Source of the DNA: Bacteroidota bacterium
Lineage (GTDB): Bacteria; Bacteroidota; Bacteroidia; UKL13-3
Direction: 5' to 3'
Assembly: GCA_947460345.1 (NCBI GenBank)
Contig: CANHGM010000024.1
Coordinates: 1-44,262 of the forward strand
DNA length: 44,262 bases
This document shows, piece by piece, positions 16,740 through 26,374 of the stretch (the stretch's first letter is position 1; every line of letters starts with the position of its first letter). The position numbers and the translations under genes were made by a program. Under the pieces are notes generated by a model. The model was not told the DNA's origin. It did not search any database and saw nothing but the letters and a program-made list of their open reading frames with translations.

Positions 16740-17720
16740 CTATCTAAACCCAAATGCAATATTTTCTTTTTCATGAGAAAAATCTATATATGGATACTGT
16801 TCATCTAATGCTTCCATGTCATTAAATGTTTTTTGTAAAAATATTTGGTGCGATTTACTATCAAAATTTCTGGGTCTGTGGCGGTAAGCTCTTCTCAAAT
16901 CACCAACTTTCTCAAATAATTCAATGCACTCTTTACTACATATAGTAGCACTTAGTTTGTTCCATATATATTCTATTGCTACTTCATTGGGATGTATCAT
17001 GTCTTTGTCATAAAACCTATAATCTCTCAAATCGTCCATCATCAATTCATATGATGGGAAATAATATATATTCGGATATTGTTGAATGAGTCGATGGAAT
17101 GCATTAAAAATCATGCTTTTGCTTACCGTATTTTCAAATACACCAAAGGCCATATACCTTACTGGGCTCACAGTTAATACCAATTGAATCTTTGGATTGA
17201 ACTTATATAGTTGCTCAATAGTCTCATGCATGATGGTATATATTTCATCTGAAGTAGCCATTTTCGGTTCAAACATATTTGCAGGTATTTTATGGCAATT
17301 TGAAACGGTTTTTCCTGTTTCTTTCCATATAAAATAATGAGCAGTGCCTGGCGTGATGAATAAACATGTTGCCTTTTTTAATTCTACTTTTGCTCGAAGC
17401 AGTTGCTTATTGATATGTTCTAACACAACACTTGAATCTGTACCCGAAAAATCAGAATGATGGTCTAATGAATGATACAGAGAATCGTGTAAAATCAAAT
17501 CTGTTTCAATATATAATTTGCCTGAAAGTATTCTGGTAATAGCTTGGCAGATGCTGATGGGGTTGAATTGTTGACCAAATGGATTCACCAAACTTTGCAT
17601 CCCTAAATCCCTAAACTTATTCCCTATATGTTCGCTAAAACAAGAGCCTATATGCACCAAAGTATCTTGGTGTGAAAGGTTGAACAGTGGTTTTATAGGT
17701 TGAATTTCTTTTCTAAACAT
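16740..17720 (-). CDS. GSCFA-domain protein
   Basis: A soluble protein of 326 residues with the name-giving GSCFSEHIGNK motif near residue 28. Downstream it has the SGNH-like features FGQQFNPISI and, near the end, DMIHPNEVAIEYIW, where the histidine would complete the catalytic site. GSCFA proteins are thought to be SGNH/GDSL-type hydrolases, but no substrate is established. The start is the ATG at 17720; a TTG two codons earlier is possible. It is divergent from the exported protein gene at 17855. Confidence 0.85.
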   Translation of the reverse strand: MFRKEIQPIKPLFNLSHQDTLVHIGSCFSEHIGNKFRDLGMQSLVNPFGQQFNPISICQAITRILSGKLYIETDLILHDSLYHSLDHHSDFSGTDSSVVLEHINKQLLRAKVELKKATCLFITPGTAHYFIWKETGKTVSNCHKIPANMFEPKMATSDEIYTIMHETIEQLYKFNPKIQLVLTVSPVRYMAFGVFENTVSKSMIFNAFHRLIQQYPNIYYFPSYELMMDDLRDYRFYDKDMIHPNEVAIEYIWNKLSATICSKECIELFEKVGDLRRAYRHRPRNFDSKSHQIFLQKTFNDMEALDEQYPYIDFSHEKENIAFGFR

Positions 17721-17737
17721 GTGCAATTATTGGTCTT

Positions 17738-17745
17738 CAAATTTA
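17738..17745 (-). promoter_or_regulatory. -7 promoter box for the GSCFA gene
   Basis: On the minus strand this reads TAAATTTG (TAnnTTTG), 17 bases before the ATG at 17720. Confidence 0.45.
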
Positions 17746-17788
17746 AACTCCAATCTCCACTTTATATGTTTTGAATTCATTTTATAGA

Positions 17789-17817
17789 TTGATGCTGTTA
17801 GATGCATTCTATCTTTG
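17789..17817 (+). promoter_or_regulatory. Promoter of the exported protein gene at 17855
   Basis: TTG at 17789-17791 and TATCTTTG at 17810-17817 are separated by 18 bp, close to the Bacteroidota consensus. The ATG at 17855 lies 37 bases further on. This position rules out the longer frame that begins at 17771, upstream of the promoter. Confidence 0.55.
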
Positions 17818-17854
17818 CTATACAATTTTTATACATATCAATCGTTATCATCAT

Positions 17855-18736
17855 ATGAAAAGCTTAATCAAACCCATACTTATGCTAACTGTACTAGCTG
17901 GATTTGCTATTTCAGCTACTTTGAGCACTCCTAAAAAATATATCGTTTTATCTGATTTGTCAAAGTACAAAGAGTATAAAACCAGTATTTCATATAACCC
18001 CAAAGGTTGTCATTATTTATTCCCTATGTTGTTAAACGTGACAAACCCAACCACAGAAGATATATATATTATAGTGAAAACTGGTGATATATATAACCCA
18101 TCAGACCCAACCTGTCAAGACATACTCACCACCAAGTCTGACACTATATATGTGAAAGCCAATGAAACCAAGCTCAAACCCATTGCAGGCATGTGTATAG
18201 AGCCTAGCGACCATGGTGGAAGAGATAAAATAAATTATGTATATCAGAAAACAGCCAACGAAAAACTAAAGCAAATAGCTGAATATATTTCTTTGAAAAA
18301 CTATCAGAGTTCTGCAGCACAAGAAGCCGTGTGGGGATTGGCCAAAAACCAAAACGACTATTTTATATACAGCAATAACAAAGCTGAATTGCTGGGTTTG
18401 AATAGAGTGATGGAGAAAATAACTGGTCATAAACCTAAGACAGAACAAGAGATGCAAGCATCAAGTGCTGCATATTATAGTCCTCCTGTATATACCAACA
18501 AATATTGGGGTGAGTTTGATTTTAAACAAAACAATGAAACCAATTTAAAGCTAGGTTTATTTAACAAGAGAGGAATACAGGTGAGAGAGTTATACAACAA
18601 TCCCACCCATCCTAAAGGTATTTCTAAAGTATCGTTTGCATTTGATATGGCTCAATATACTGACTCAACTTATTTGCTTATCTTAGTTAAAAACCAAGAA
18701 ATTGTAAGCAGAACAGTGTTGAATCCTTATAATTAA
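17855..18736 (+). CDS. Exported protein of unknown function
   Basis: A protein of 293 residues with a signal peptide (MLTVLAGFAISATLS). The mature part has a beta-rich N-terminal half with two cysteines (KGCHY and PTCQD) and a third at GMCIEP. A central helical segment reads SSAAQEAVWGLAKN, and the C-terminal part ends LLILVKNQEIVSRTVLNP, which looks like a small beta-sandwich. The AAQEAVWGLA segment recalls proteins that carry internal thioester domains, but the match is too short to call. Convergent with a cytochrome gene 1 bp away. Function unknown. Confidence 0.75.
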   Translation: MKSLIKPILMLTVLAGFAISATLSTPKKYIVLSDLSKYKEYKTSISYNPKGCHYLFPMLLNVTNPTTEDIYIIVKTGDIYNPSDPTCQDILTTKSDTIYVKANETKLKPIAGMCIEPSDHGGRDKINYVYQKTANEKLKQIAEYISLKNYQSSAAQEAVWGLAKNQNDYFIYSNNKAELLGLNRVMEKITGHKPKTEQEMQASSAAYYSPPVYTNKYWGEFDFKQNNETNLKLGLFNKRGIQVRELYNNPTHPKGISKVSFAFDMAQYTDSTYLLILVKNQEIVSRTVLNPYN

Positions 18737-18737
18737 A

Positions 18738-19097
18738 CTATTGAACTTGACGAGCAGAAAGCAAATACTGTGAAAGCAAATCTGTTTCTTCGGCAGTAAG
18801 TTTAGCTTTAGGTGCCATGTCTTTTATCTCATGTTTCCAACTGGCTTCACTTCTTCCAACTATAGGGAACAACTCATGACATTTATTGCATTTAGTAGTA
18901 TATATCGTTTGTCCTTGAGCTAAAGAAGCAACGGTAGCTGCTGGCCAAGTTTTATTAGCAATTTCTAATAAACTATTACTTGGGGCTTTGCTCTCCTCTT
19001 TTGTTTCAGGTGCTTTAGTAGCTGTTTTAGGACCTGTACATTTGCTTATCACGAACATAGTAGCTATTACTGATGCAAATATGATTGTTTTTTTCAT
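18738..19097 (-). CDS. Small c-type cytochrome next to aconitase
   Basis: A protein of 119 residues with an N-terminal signal ending near ISKCTGPK, possibly a lipoprotein although lysine before the cysteine is unusual. The haem site is CNKCH (about 69-73), and MAPKAKLT supplies the likely distal methionine. It lies 8 bp after the aconitase stop and is likely cotranscribed. It differs from the cytochrome at 10093 outside the haem site, so they are not recent copies. Confidence 0.85.
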   Translation of the reverse strand: MKKTIIFASVIATMFVISKCTGPKTATKAPETKEESKAPSNSLLEIANKTWPAATVASLAQGQTIYTTKCNKCHELFPIVGRSEASWKHEIKDMAPKAKLTAEETDLLSQYLLSARQVQ

Positions 19098-19105
19098 GAG
19101 GTTGT

Positions 19106-21370
19106 TTAGGCTATTTGTTGTCTGATGATATTTAAGGCTCCACCGGCTTTAAACCACTCTATTTGTTGTTCGTTATAGGTGTGGTTAGCTAAGATTGTTT
19201 CGCTGCTTCCATCTGCATGGTTTAATACCAATTCTAATGGTTGGTTAGGAGCAAAAGTGGTTAACCCATTAATATCAAAAGTATCGTCTTCTTTTATTTT
19301 TTCGTAATCGTTTTTATCAGTAAAAGTCAATGCCAACATTCCTTGTTTTTTCAAGTTGGTTTCGTGTATACGAGCATATGATTTAACCAATACCGCTCTT
19401 ACACCTAAGTGACGTGGTTCCATAGCCGCATGTTCTCTGCTACTTCCTTCACCATAGTTTTCATCGCCTACTACTACCGAACCAATGTTTGCTGCTTTAT
19501 ATGCACGTTGCACTTTAGGCACTTCGTTATATTCACCTGTCAATTGGTTTTTAACACTATTGGTTTTATCGTTTGCAAAGTTCACTGCACCTATCAACAT
19601 ATTGTTAGATATATTGTCTAAGTGACCTCTGTATTTCAACCATGGTCCAGCCATACTTATATGGTCAGTAGTACATTTACCTTTTACTTTTATAAGCAGT
19701 TTTAATCCTGAAAGATTGGTACCTTCCCAAGCTGCAAATGGATCTAATAATTGCAATCTGTCACTGGTAGGAGATACCGCAACGTTCACATTACTTCCGT
19801 CAGCTGCTGGTGCCACAAAACCTGCATCTTCTGCATCAAAACCTTTTAAAGGCAATTCGTTTCCAGTTGGCGGGTCTAATTTTACTTGCTCACCTTTATT
19901 GTTGGTAAGCGTATCAGTCAAAGGGTTGAAATTTAAATCTCCGGCAATGGCCAAAGCCGTAACCAATTCAGGTGAACCCACAAAGGCAAACGTATTTGGA
20001 TTGCCATCGGCACGTTTGGCAAAGTTTCTATTGAATGAATGTACGATGGTGTTTTTTTCTTGTTTCTCAGCACCCATTCTCGACCACATGCCTATACACG
20101 GACCGCAAGCGTTAGCAAAAACTTTGGCTCCCATTTGGTCAAATGTTTTTAAGAATCCATCACGTTCAATGGTATATCTCACCAACTCTGAACCAGGGGT
20201 GATAGTATATTCTGCTTTAGGCGTTAAATCTTTATCTATTACTTGTTGAGCTAATGAAACCGCTCTAGAAATATCTTCGTATGAAGAGTTGGTACAAGAA
20301 CCAATTAATCCTACTTCAATTTTAGTAGGCCAACCGTTTTTAGCAGCCTCTTCTTTCATTTTGCTGATAGGTGTAGCTAAATCTGGTGTGAAAGGACCGT
20401 TTAAATGCGGCTCTAATATATCTAAGTTTATTTCGATAACTTGGTCAAAATATAATTCAGGGTTTGCATATACTTCAGCGTCGGCATTTAAGTGTTGTTT
20501 GATGCCATTAGCCATATCTGCTATTTCGCCACGGTTGGTCGAACGTAAGTATCGCTCCATGCTTTCATCATAACCAAAAGTTGAAGTGGTAGCTCCAATC
20601 TCTGCACCCATATTACAAATGGTACCTTTACCTGTGCAACTTAAGTTGTTAGCACCTTCGCCAAAATATTCAACTATACATCCAGTTCCACCTTTTACAG
20701 TAAGGATACCTGCTACTTTCAAAATCACATCTTTGGCTGAAGCCCATCCGTTTAATTTTCCAGTAAGTTTTATCCCGATTAATTTAGGCCATTTAAGTTC
20801 CCAAGGTAAGCCTGCCATCACATCACATGCATCAGCACCACCCACACCAATGGCAACCATTCCAAGACCGCCAGCGTTTACTGTGTGGCTATCAGTACCA
20901 ATCATCATTCCGCCTGGGAAAGCGTAGTTTTCTAAAACAACTTGGTGAATGATACCAGCACCAGGTTTCCAAAAACCAATGCCATATTTGTTAGAAACAG
21001 AAGCTAAGAAATTATATACTTCTTTGTTTTCTTCGTTAGCCACAATTAGGTCAGTACCTGCTTCGATTTTAGCTGTGATTAAGTGGTCGCAATGTACTGT
21101 AGACGGAACAGCAACTTTTGGTCTGCCAGCTTGCATAAATTGCAATAAAGCCATTTGAGCAGTTGCATCTTGCATAGCAACGCGGTCTGGAGCAAAGTCT
21201 ACATAACTGTTTCCACGCTCGTAGGCTGCGGTAGCATCACCTTCGGTTAGGTGGCTGTATAATATTTTTTCAGTTAGGGTTAATGGTTTGCCTAACACTT
21301 TTCTTGCTGCTGCTACACGTGCATCTAATCTGCTGTAGTGAGCCTTAATCATATCTAAATCGTATGCCAT
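19106..21370 (-). CDS. Aconitate hydratase
   Basis: A mitochondrial-type aconitase of 754 residues that interconverts citrate and isocitrate in the TCA cycle through a [4Fe-4S] cluster. Cluster cysteines are in [13 protein letters not shown] and NACGPCIG. Substrate-binding motifs include the histidine/aspartate segment [11 protein letters not shown] near residue 160 and [10 protein letters not shown] near 650. Length and motif order match the single-chain family. The cytochrome gene follows after 8 bp. Upstream, the minus strand reads TAACTTCG, one base off the -7 consensus. Confidence 0.97.
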   Translation of the reverse strand: MAYDLDMIKAHYSRLDARVAAARKVLGKPLTLTEKILYSHLTEGDATAAYERGNSYVDFAPDRVAMQDATAQMALLQFMQAGRPKVAVPSTVHCDHLITAKIEAGTDLIVANEENKEVYNFLASVSNKYGIGFWKPGAGIIHQVVLENYAFPGGMMIGTDSHTVNAGGLGMVAIGVGGADACDVMAGLPWELKWPKLIGIKLTGKLNGWASAKDVILKVAGILTVKGGTGCIVEYFGEGANNLSCTGKGTICNMGAEIGATTSTFGYDESMERYLRSTNRGEIADMANGIKQHLNADAEVYANPELYFDQVIEINLDILEPHLNGPFTPDLATPISKMKEEAAKNGWPTKIEVGLIGSCTNSSYEDISRAVSLAQQVIDKDLTPKAEYTITPGSELVRYTIERDGFLKTFDQMGAKVFANACGPCIGMWSRMGAEKQEKNTIVHSFNRNFAKRADGNPNTFAFVGSPELVTALAIAGDLNFNPLTDTLTNNKGEQVKLDPPTGNELPLKGFDAEDAGFVAPAADGSNVNVAVSPTSDRLQLLDPFAAWEGTNLSGLKLLIKVKGKCTTDHISMAGPWLKYRGHLDNISNNMLIGAVNFANDKTNSVKNQLTGEYNEVPKVQRAYKAANIGSVVVGDENYGEGSSREHAAMEPRHLGVRAVLVKSYARIHETNLKKQGMLALTFTDKNDYEKIKEDDTFDINGLTTFAPNQPLELVLNHADGSSETILANHTYNEQQIEWFKAGGALNIIRQQIA

Positions 21371-21486
21371 GGGTATATTTTAAAAATTTTGGTGCGAAGT
21401 TAACCCAATTAAAGGCTATATGCAAATGATGATTTAGGAATATTTTGTGTGTGAAGAATGGGTAGATATTCAGTTAATTGTAAAGG

Positions 21487-21494
21487 TATATTTG
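21487..21494 (+). promoter_or_regulatory. -7 promoter box for the gene at 21537
   Basis: TATATTTG matches TAnnTTTG. The ATG at 21537 is 42 bases downstream. No TTG lies at the expected -33 spacing. Confidence 0.4.
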
Positions 21495-21536
21495 CACACT
21501 TTAATTAATTAGTATTTTATATAATTCAATTTATTG

Positions 21537-22049
21537 ATGAAAACGTTTATCATTTTTATATCTGTATTGTCTGCAGCTATTGCTCACGGACAAAGAACCA
21601 TTACCCCAAGCGACTCTTGTATTGTTTCTGGTAAGATTAAACAAAATAAAATCATTACTGTTTCAGAACTTGAAAAATACATTCCTGTTGCCATTAAAGA
21701 ACAAATTATATACAACCATAAAGGTGAAATTAAAGATACCATTTCTGGGTTGAAAGGAGTATTGCTTAAAACGGTATTGAACGACGTTGTCTTTATCTAC
21801 GACAAACCCAAGCAATTAAATGAGTTTTATTTTGTGTTTATTGCCACAGATGGGTATAAAGTGGTTTGCTCATGGAACGAACTATACAATTCTGAAATAG
21901 GCAATAACTGCTATTTTATAACTGAAATGAATGGTAAAAAACTGCACGACATATCAGAAAGAATCGTTTTTTTATCAACTGCTGATTTGATGTCAGGACG
22001 CAGGTATATAAAAGGCTTGGAGCGTATTGAAGTCAGACAAGTTGACTAA
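21537..22049 (+). CDS. Exported protein resembling a stand-alone molybdopterin-binding (sulfite-oxidase-type) domain
   Basis: A protein of 170 residues with a signal peptide (FIFISVLSAAIAHGQ). The mature part has the order seen in small oxidoreductase molybdopterin-binding domains: GLKGVLLKTVLND, DGYKVVCSWNELYN, then a closing GRRYIKGLERIEV. It is much shorter than a full sulfite oxidase domain, and no clear Moco-ligating cysteine context is visible, so enzyme activity is doubtful. The start is ATG 21537; a TTG one codon earlier is less likely. No molybdenum genes are nearby. Confidence 0.65.
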   Translation: MKTFIIFISVLSAAIAHGQRTITPSDSCIVSGKIKQNKIITVSELEKYIPVAIKEQIIYNHKGEIKDTISGLKGVLLKTVLNDVVFIYDKPKQLNEFYFVFIATDGYKVVCSWNELYNSEIGNNCYFITEMNGKKLHDISERIVFLSTADLMSGRRYIKGLERIEVRQVD

Positions 22050-22065
22050 GTAATCAATCACAACG

Positions 22066-22094
22066 ACCTATGCCGATTTGCAATCGGCGTGGGT
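22066..22094. repeat. Hairpin repeat, variant of the Rhs-array palindrome
   Basis: GCCGATT-TGC-AATCGGC is a perfect 7-bp inverted repeat, followed by GTGGGT. Four spacers of the Rhs array carry the related GCCGAAA-N3-TTTCGGC with the same GTGGG flank. The paired change AA:TT to TT:AA preserves the stem. It sits 23 bp after the stop at 22049 and may act as a terminator, although there is no T-run. Confidence 0.75.
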
Positions 22095-22165
22095 GACATA
22101 ATCAATCATTTCTGAGGTTTTAATATGTATGCATTGTTAGAAAATCTTACAAAAAGTAAAAAATA

Positions 22166-22197
22166 TTTGTCTATATGTAAAATATACTTTACATTTG
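22166..22197 (+). promoter_or_regulatory. Promoter of the membrane protein/HTH operon
   Basis: TTTG at 22166-22169 and TACATTTG at 22190-22197 are separated by 20 bp, a full match to the Bacteroidota promoter. The operator palindrome lies between them and overlaps the -7 box. Confidence 0.75.
22175..22194. promoter_or_regulatory. Operator palindrome, probably for the HTH regulator at 22692
   Basis: ATGTAAA-ATATAC-TTTACAT is a perfect inverted repeat with 7-bp arms and a 6-bp spacer. It fills most of the space between the -33 and -7 boxes and covers the first half of the -7 box. A dimeric Xre-type repressor bound here would block RNA polymerase, so negative autoregulation is the natural reading. 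Confidence 0.7.
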
Positions 22198-22240
22198 TAC
22201 CAAGTTTTAAAAATAAATAAACATCATTAAAAATTCCATA

Positions 22241-22702
22241 TTGATTTCAAACAAGTTTAAAAAAGCAGGTTGGATACTATTAATTCCATCTGTAGTGTTA
22301 GGCGTAGCAGTTGTTCTTACCGACTACGAAGCTGATTGGTTAAACCTTAAAGTATTTGCTGTTTTGTACAACCAAGTATTTGAGAAAACGAGGTCTTTTC
22401 AGTGGGTAGAGACCAATATCACCAATACTGTTATTGGGGTTTTGTTTATAGTTGGTGCTATGTTGGTGAGTTTTTCAAAAGAGAAAAATGAAGATGAGTT
22501 TATAGCCAACCTTAGGCTGACTTCCTTGCTCTGGGCTGTTTGTGTAAATTATATATTGCTGTTACTGGCTTTTATTTTTATATATGGAACTGATTTTTTA
22601 TCGGTGATGATATATAATATGTTTACCATTCTTATTATTTTTATAGTGAGATTTCATTTTATTTTATACAAAAACAACAAAGCCATCACAGATGAAAAAT
22701 AA
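22241..22702 (+). CDS. Small four-helix membrane protein paired with an HTH regulator
   Basis: A protein of 153 residues with four hydrophobic segments (about 10-28, 62-80, 92-115 and 120-142). The only start that keeps the first segment is TTG 22241. Its stop overlaps the start of the HTH gene by 11 bp, so the two are translationally coupled. The pairing of a small integral membrane protein with a short Xre-type regulator is common in bacteria, and the membrane partner may sense envelope state. No function is assigned. Confidence 0.7.
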   Translation: MISNKFKKAGWILLIPSVVLGVAVVLTDYEADWLNLKVFAVLYNQVFEKTRSFQWVETNITNTVIGVLFIVGAMLVSFSKEKNEDEFIANLRLTSLLWAVCVNYILLLLAFIFIYGTDFLSVMIYNMFTILIIFIVRFHFILYKNNKAITDEK

Positions 22703-22892
22703 TATTAAAGTGGAACGTGCTATTAAAAATATCACACAGGAAGAATTGGCCAATCAAGTATCGGTGAGTCGGCAAACTATCAATGCCATGGAAGCCAATA
22801 AATATGTGCCTTCTACGGTTTTGGCTTTAAAAATTGCCAAAGTGTTTGACAAGAAAGTAGAAGATATTTTTATATTAGAAAAAGGGGATTAA
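22692..22892 (+). CDS. Xre/YozG-type HTH transcription regulator
   Basis: A protein of 66 residues that is almost entirely one helix-turn-helix domain. The recognition region SVSRQTINAMEANKYVPSTV and the following LALKIAKVFDK match the very short Xre family that has no sensor domain. It likely binds the 20-bp palindrome in its own promoter region. It is the last gene of the operon and converges on the gene ending at 22915, with no obvious terminator in between. Confidence 0.92.
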   Translation: MKNNIKVERAIKNITQEELANQVSVSRQTINAMEANKYVPSTVLALKIAKVFDKKVEDIFILEKGD

Positions 22893-22914
22893 GGCTAAAG
22901 AATTATATAATGAG

Positions 22915-23484
22915 TTACTTTTTTTGTTTCTTAATCTTAGCAAAAATATGACCTCTAATAGTAAAAGCTGTATATAGGCTTTTGGTTTCTTGAAGTTTGA
23001 TTGGAAAACTAACCGAAAGGTCTCCATATATTAAATGATAACCTATTTCAGGAACTATATATTGTTCGTGGGTACCTAATAAATATCCATTGGTATAAGC
23101 CAATCTGATGGAAAGTGATGGTGGTGGTATACATGCAATGATAGCCATATCAAATTCTGCATATGCCCGAAAATATTTATGTTGTTGAAAGGTTTGTATA
23201 TAACCAAGACCTATTTGTCTATTACCCATCATTCCACCTCCACCGCTGGAAACTTCAGATTTGATACCAAAGCCCAAATCTAAGCCTATTGTTGTATATT
23301 TAGCAAAACCCAGTTCAGGTGAAAAAATCAATACTTTATCTGATTCTTCTTTTTCAGTTGTTTTAGTTGTTTTTATAGGTTTATAGATAGTTCCTTTCCC
23401 ATCTCCTGCATATAGTGGAAGGATGGTTGAACATAGACATATAAGAATCAATTTGCAGTATATATTATATATATGTTGCTTCAA
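22915..23484 (-). CDS. Exported protein, possible small outer-membrane beta-barrel
   Basis: A protein of about 189 residues when started at TTG 23484, which places a signal peptide (KLILICLCSTILPLYAG) at the N-terminus. The mature part alternates hydrophobic and polar residues and is rich in glycine and aromatics (LGFGIKSEVSS, LGYIQTFQQ, EIGYHLIYGD), as in small beta-barrels. This start lies 4 bp after the upstream gene. A longer frame to 23559 would overlap that gene by 71 bp and hide the signal. Function unknown. Confidence 0.65.
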   Translation of the reverse strand: MKQHIYNIYCKLILICLCSTILPLYAGDGKGTIYKPIKTTKTTEKEESDKVLIFSPELGFAKYTTIGLDLGFGIKSEVSSGGGGMMGNRQIGLGYIQTFQQHKYFRAYAEFDMAIIACIPPPSLSIRLAYTNGYLLGTHEQYIVPEIGYHLIYGDLSVSFPIKLQETKSLYTAFTIRGHIFAKIKKQKK

Positions 23485-23488
23485 ATTG

Positions 23489-24025
23489 TTATATATCAAA
23501 ATTCTTATTCCCCAACAATCCAATGATAACCAATGCCCAAATAAATAAGCACACCACAACCAAAATCATTTGTCTTTGATTAAAACTTTCTTGTTCTAAT
23601 ACATGAGCATTGCTGTGTTGTTTGGCATAATTCAAAGCTTTAAATGGCTGAATCAAACATATAATGCCGAGTAATGAGATCATCCAATAAGGCTCGGGCA
23701 ATCGACCTGTTAAATTAAAAACGATAAATCCTATAAACAATAGCTCAGGTAAATAAGATTCTTCATAACCACTTTCTTTGGCTTGGTTTTGTATTTTATG
23801 AAACAATTCGTTTAGAAAGAAAATACTAAAAATAGCACGTGCAGCAGGCATGATGTCTAAGTTGTCTTTAATCTTATAGTATGTCCAACTTTTGTAGGTC
23901 CACCATGCTCCATACATCCCAAAGGTCACAATATATAAAAACACAAATCGGTCTACACCTATTATATATTCTGTTTCACCATTGCCTATATCGTCTTTGT
24001 CTATTATTTGGTTTTCGTTTGACAT
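23489..24025 (-). CDS. Membrane protein with a DUF4234-like N-terminus
   Basis: A protein of 178 residues with about four hydrophobic segments. The start of the membrane part, FLYIVTFGMYGAWWTYKSW, resembles families annotated DUF4234, with glycine and aromatic residues before the first helix. A middle part reads ARAIFSIFFLNELFHKI. Function is not known. Its minus-strand upstream region carries TACTTTCG, one base off the -7 consensus. It is likely cotranscribed with the exported protein 4 bp downstream. Confidence 0.7.
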   Translation of the reverse strand: MSNENQIIDKDDIGNGETEYIIGVDRFVFLYIVTFGMYGAWWTYKSWTYYKIKDNLDIMPAARAIFSIFFLNELFHKIQNQAKESGYEESYLPELLFIGFIVFNLTGRLPEPYWMISLLGIICLIQPFKALNYAKQHSNAHVLEQESFNQRQMILVVVCLFIWALVIIGLLGNKNFDI

Positions 24026-24106
24026 ATATAATTTAAGTTTTAATAAGTAAACGAAAGTATAGTTTGATTACAAGAAATAAAAATAAAGTTACAAAACCAT
24101 TTCTTT

Positions 24107-26212
24107 TTAACTCACCCCACTACCATTGTCCACCTTATTCTCAGGTGCCACAAATATCAATTTACCATCAGTGTCTTGTGCCATTAAAATCATCCCCTGA
24201 CTGTCGATGCCTTTCATTTTGCGTGGGGCTAAGTTTACCAAAACCAAAATTTGTTTGCCTATAATATCTTCTGGTTTGTGATATGCTGCAATGCCTGATA
24301 CCACTGTACGTTTGTCGATACCCGTGTCTATACTTAGTTGCAATAACTTGTCTGTTTTTGGTACTTTAACTGCATCTAAAATAGTAGCAACTCGTATATC
24401 TATTTTACTAAAATCTTCAAATTGAATTTCTGGTTTGGCTTCGGCTACTGTTGCTTCTGCTAACTTTTCTAATTGGTTGTTGATTTTAGATTGTTCTAGC
24501 TTTTGAATTTGTTTTTCAATCTCAGCATCTTCTATATTTTTAAATAAATGTATAGCTGGTGCTATTTCACTTCCTACTTCAAGTATATGTCTATTTCCCA
24601 CTTTGCTTAACACCATTTCACTAGAATCTATATGCAACAAACTTGCAATTTGCTTATATGTTTTGGGTAAAAATGCTTGACATAAAATGCCTAAAGAAGC
24701 AGTGTATTGTAAAGCAGTATTGATAACTGTTGCTGTTTGATTTACATCCGTTTTTATCAAATGCCAAGGCTCTGTTTCAGCAAAATATTTATTCCCATTT
24801 CTGAACAATTGAATCAATTGGTTTTGTGCTTCTCTAAAATTAAATTTTTCGATGAGCTCATATATATGGGCAGTTGTTTTTTCTAACTCAGCAAATAGCA
24901 ATTCTTCTTTTTCACCCCAACCATTATTAGCTGGAACTTTCCCTTCAAAAAACTTATGGCAAAGCACCACTCCTCTGTTGACAAAATTACCTAAGATAGC
25001 CACAAGCTCACTGTTTACAGCTAATTGATAGCCTTTCCAAGTAAAATCGCTGTCTTTGGTTTCAGGGGCAATAGCCGTTAAATAATAACGCAATTCGTCT
25101 GTCCTGTCGGCAAAGTCTTCTAAATACTCGTGCAACCAAACAGCCCAGTTTCTACTCGTACTTATTTTTTCGCCTTCCAAATTCAAAAACTCATTAGCCG
25201 GAACTTGATCAGCATATATATACTTTTTATCTGAAGTTTCGTTTAAAGCCATCAATGTAGCAGGGAAAATAATGCAATGAAATACGATATTGTCTTTGCC
25301 TATAAAATGGATGAGTTGTTGGTTTACTTGCTCATCTTTCACCCAGTATTTTTCCCAATCGTTTTTGTTCCCAATGCCTTGGGCTGCTTGTGTTTCAAAG
25401 TATTCTTTGGTAGCAGATATATATCCGATAGGGGCATCAAACCATACATATAATACTTTGCCTTCGGCTCCTTCAACTGGCACAGGCACACCCCAATCTA
25501 AATCACGGGTCATGGCTCTAGGTCTAAGGCCGTCGGCTAACCAACTGTTACACTGTCCGTAGACATTCGTTTTCCAATCGGTTTCATGACTTTTAATATA
25601 CTCATTTATATATTTTTGTTGTAACACATCTAATGGAAGAAACCAGTTTTTAGTCGCTTTCATTATAGGTTTTTCGCCACTGATAGCCGATTTAGGTTCA
25701 ATCAAATCAGTAGGAGAGAGGGTGCTTCCGCATTTTTCACATTGGTCTCCATAAGCTGATGGATTTCCACATTTAGGGCAAGTGCCGGTTATATATCTAT
25801 CAGCTAAAAATTGGTTGGCAATAGGGTCATAATATTGTTCGGTAGTTTCTTCTGTAAAACCACCATGGGTATATATTTGTTTAAAAAAATCTGCAGAAGT
25901 TTGGTGGTGAATAGGGGCAGAAGTTCTCCCATAATAAGTGAACTCAATACCAAAATCATCAAATGCTTTTCTCATCAAATGGTGATATTTATCAACCACT
26001 TGTTGCGGTGATAATCCTTCTTTTTTAGCTCTGATAGTAATAGGTACGCCATGTTCATCGCTGCCACATATAAAAAGTACATCTTTTCCTTGGGCTTTTA
26101 AATGTCTCACATATATGTCTGCGGGCAAGTAGCATCCTGCAATGTGTCCGATATGAACGGGACCGTTGGCATAAGGCAATGCTGCGGTAATAGTATATCT
26201 TTTTTCTGTCAT
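24107..26212 (-). CDS. metG: Methionyl-tRNA synthetase
   Basis: A class I synthetase of 701 residues that charges tRNA-Met. HIGH is at residues 20-23 and the KMSKS-type motif reads KISTS. The zinc knuckle is present as CPKCGNPSAYGDQCEKCG. The C-terminal 110 residues form a Trbp111/EMAP-like tRNA-binding domain (FSKIDIRVATILDA and LVNLAPRKMKGIDSQGM), as in the dimeric long form. It is transcribed alone. The 160 bp upstream contains its promoter and nothing else recognisable. Confidence 0.98.
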   Translation of the reverse strand: MTEKRYTITAALPYANGPVHIGHIAGCYLPADIYVRHLKAQGKDVLFICGSDEHGVPITIRAKKEGLSPQQVVDKYHHLMRKAFDDFGIEFTYYGRTSAPIHHQTSADFFKQIYTHGGFTEETTEQYYDPIANQFLADRYITGTCPKCGNPSAYGDQCEKCGSTLSPTDLIEPKSAISGEKPIMKATKNWFLPLDVLQQKYINEYIKSHETDWKTNVYGQCNSWLADGLRPRAMTRDLDWGVPVPVEGAEGKVLYVWFDAPIGYISATKEYFETQAAQGIGNKNDWEKYWVKDEQVNQQLIHFIGKDNIVFHCIIFPATLMALNETSDKKYIYADQVPANEFLNLEGEKISTSRNWAVWLHEYLEDFADRTDELRYYLTAIAPETKDSDFTWKGYQLAVNSELVAILGNFVNRGVVLCHKFFEGKVPANNGWGEKEELLFAELEKTTAHIYELIEKFNFREAQNQLIQLFRNGNKYFAETEPWHLIKTDVNQTATVINTALQYTASLGILCQAFLPKTYKQIASLLHIDSSEMVLSKVGNRHILEVGSEIAPAIHLFKNIEDAEIEKQIQKLEQSKINNQLEKLAEATVAEAKPEIQFEDFSKIDIRVATILDAVKVPKTDKLLQLSIDTGIDKRTVVSGIAAYHKPEDIIGKQILVLVNLAPRKMKGIDSQGMILMAQDTDGKLIFVAPENKVDNGSGVS

Positions 26213-26220
26213 TTCCGCCG

Positions 26221-26228
26221 CAAAAATA
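26221..26228 (-). promoter_or_regulatory. -7 promoter box for metG
   Basis: On the minus strand this reads TATTTTTG (TAnnTTTG), eight bases before the metG ATG. Confidence 0.5.
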
Positions 26229-26374
26229 TAACAAAAAAACCGATTCGTTCTTAATTCATTTAAACTTTGAAAGAAGAGTTGTTAAAAAAATCTATATTAT
26301 CAATCATATTTATAATAAAATAAATGTCAGGTTGATTGTAACTGAAAGTATGTTTATATAAGACTTAATTCCAA

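Noticed and set aside
17771..17854. N-terminal extension of the exported protein starting at 17771
   Set aside because: It runs through a good promoter (17789-17817) and would mask the signal peptide that begins at 17855.
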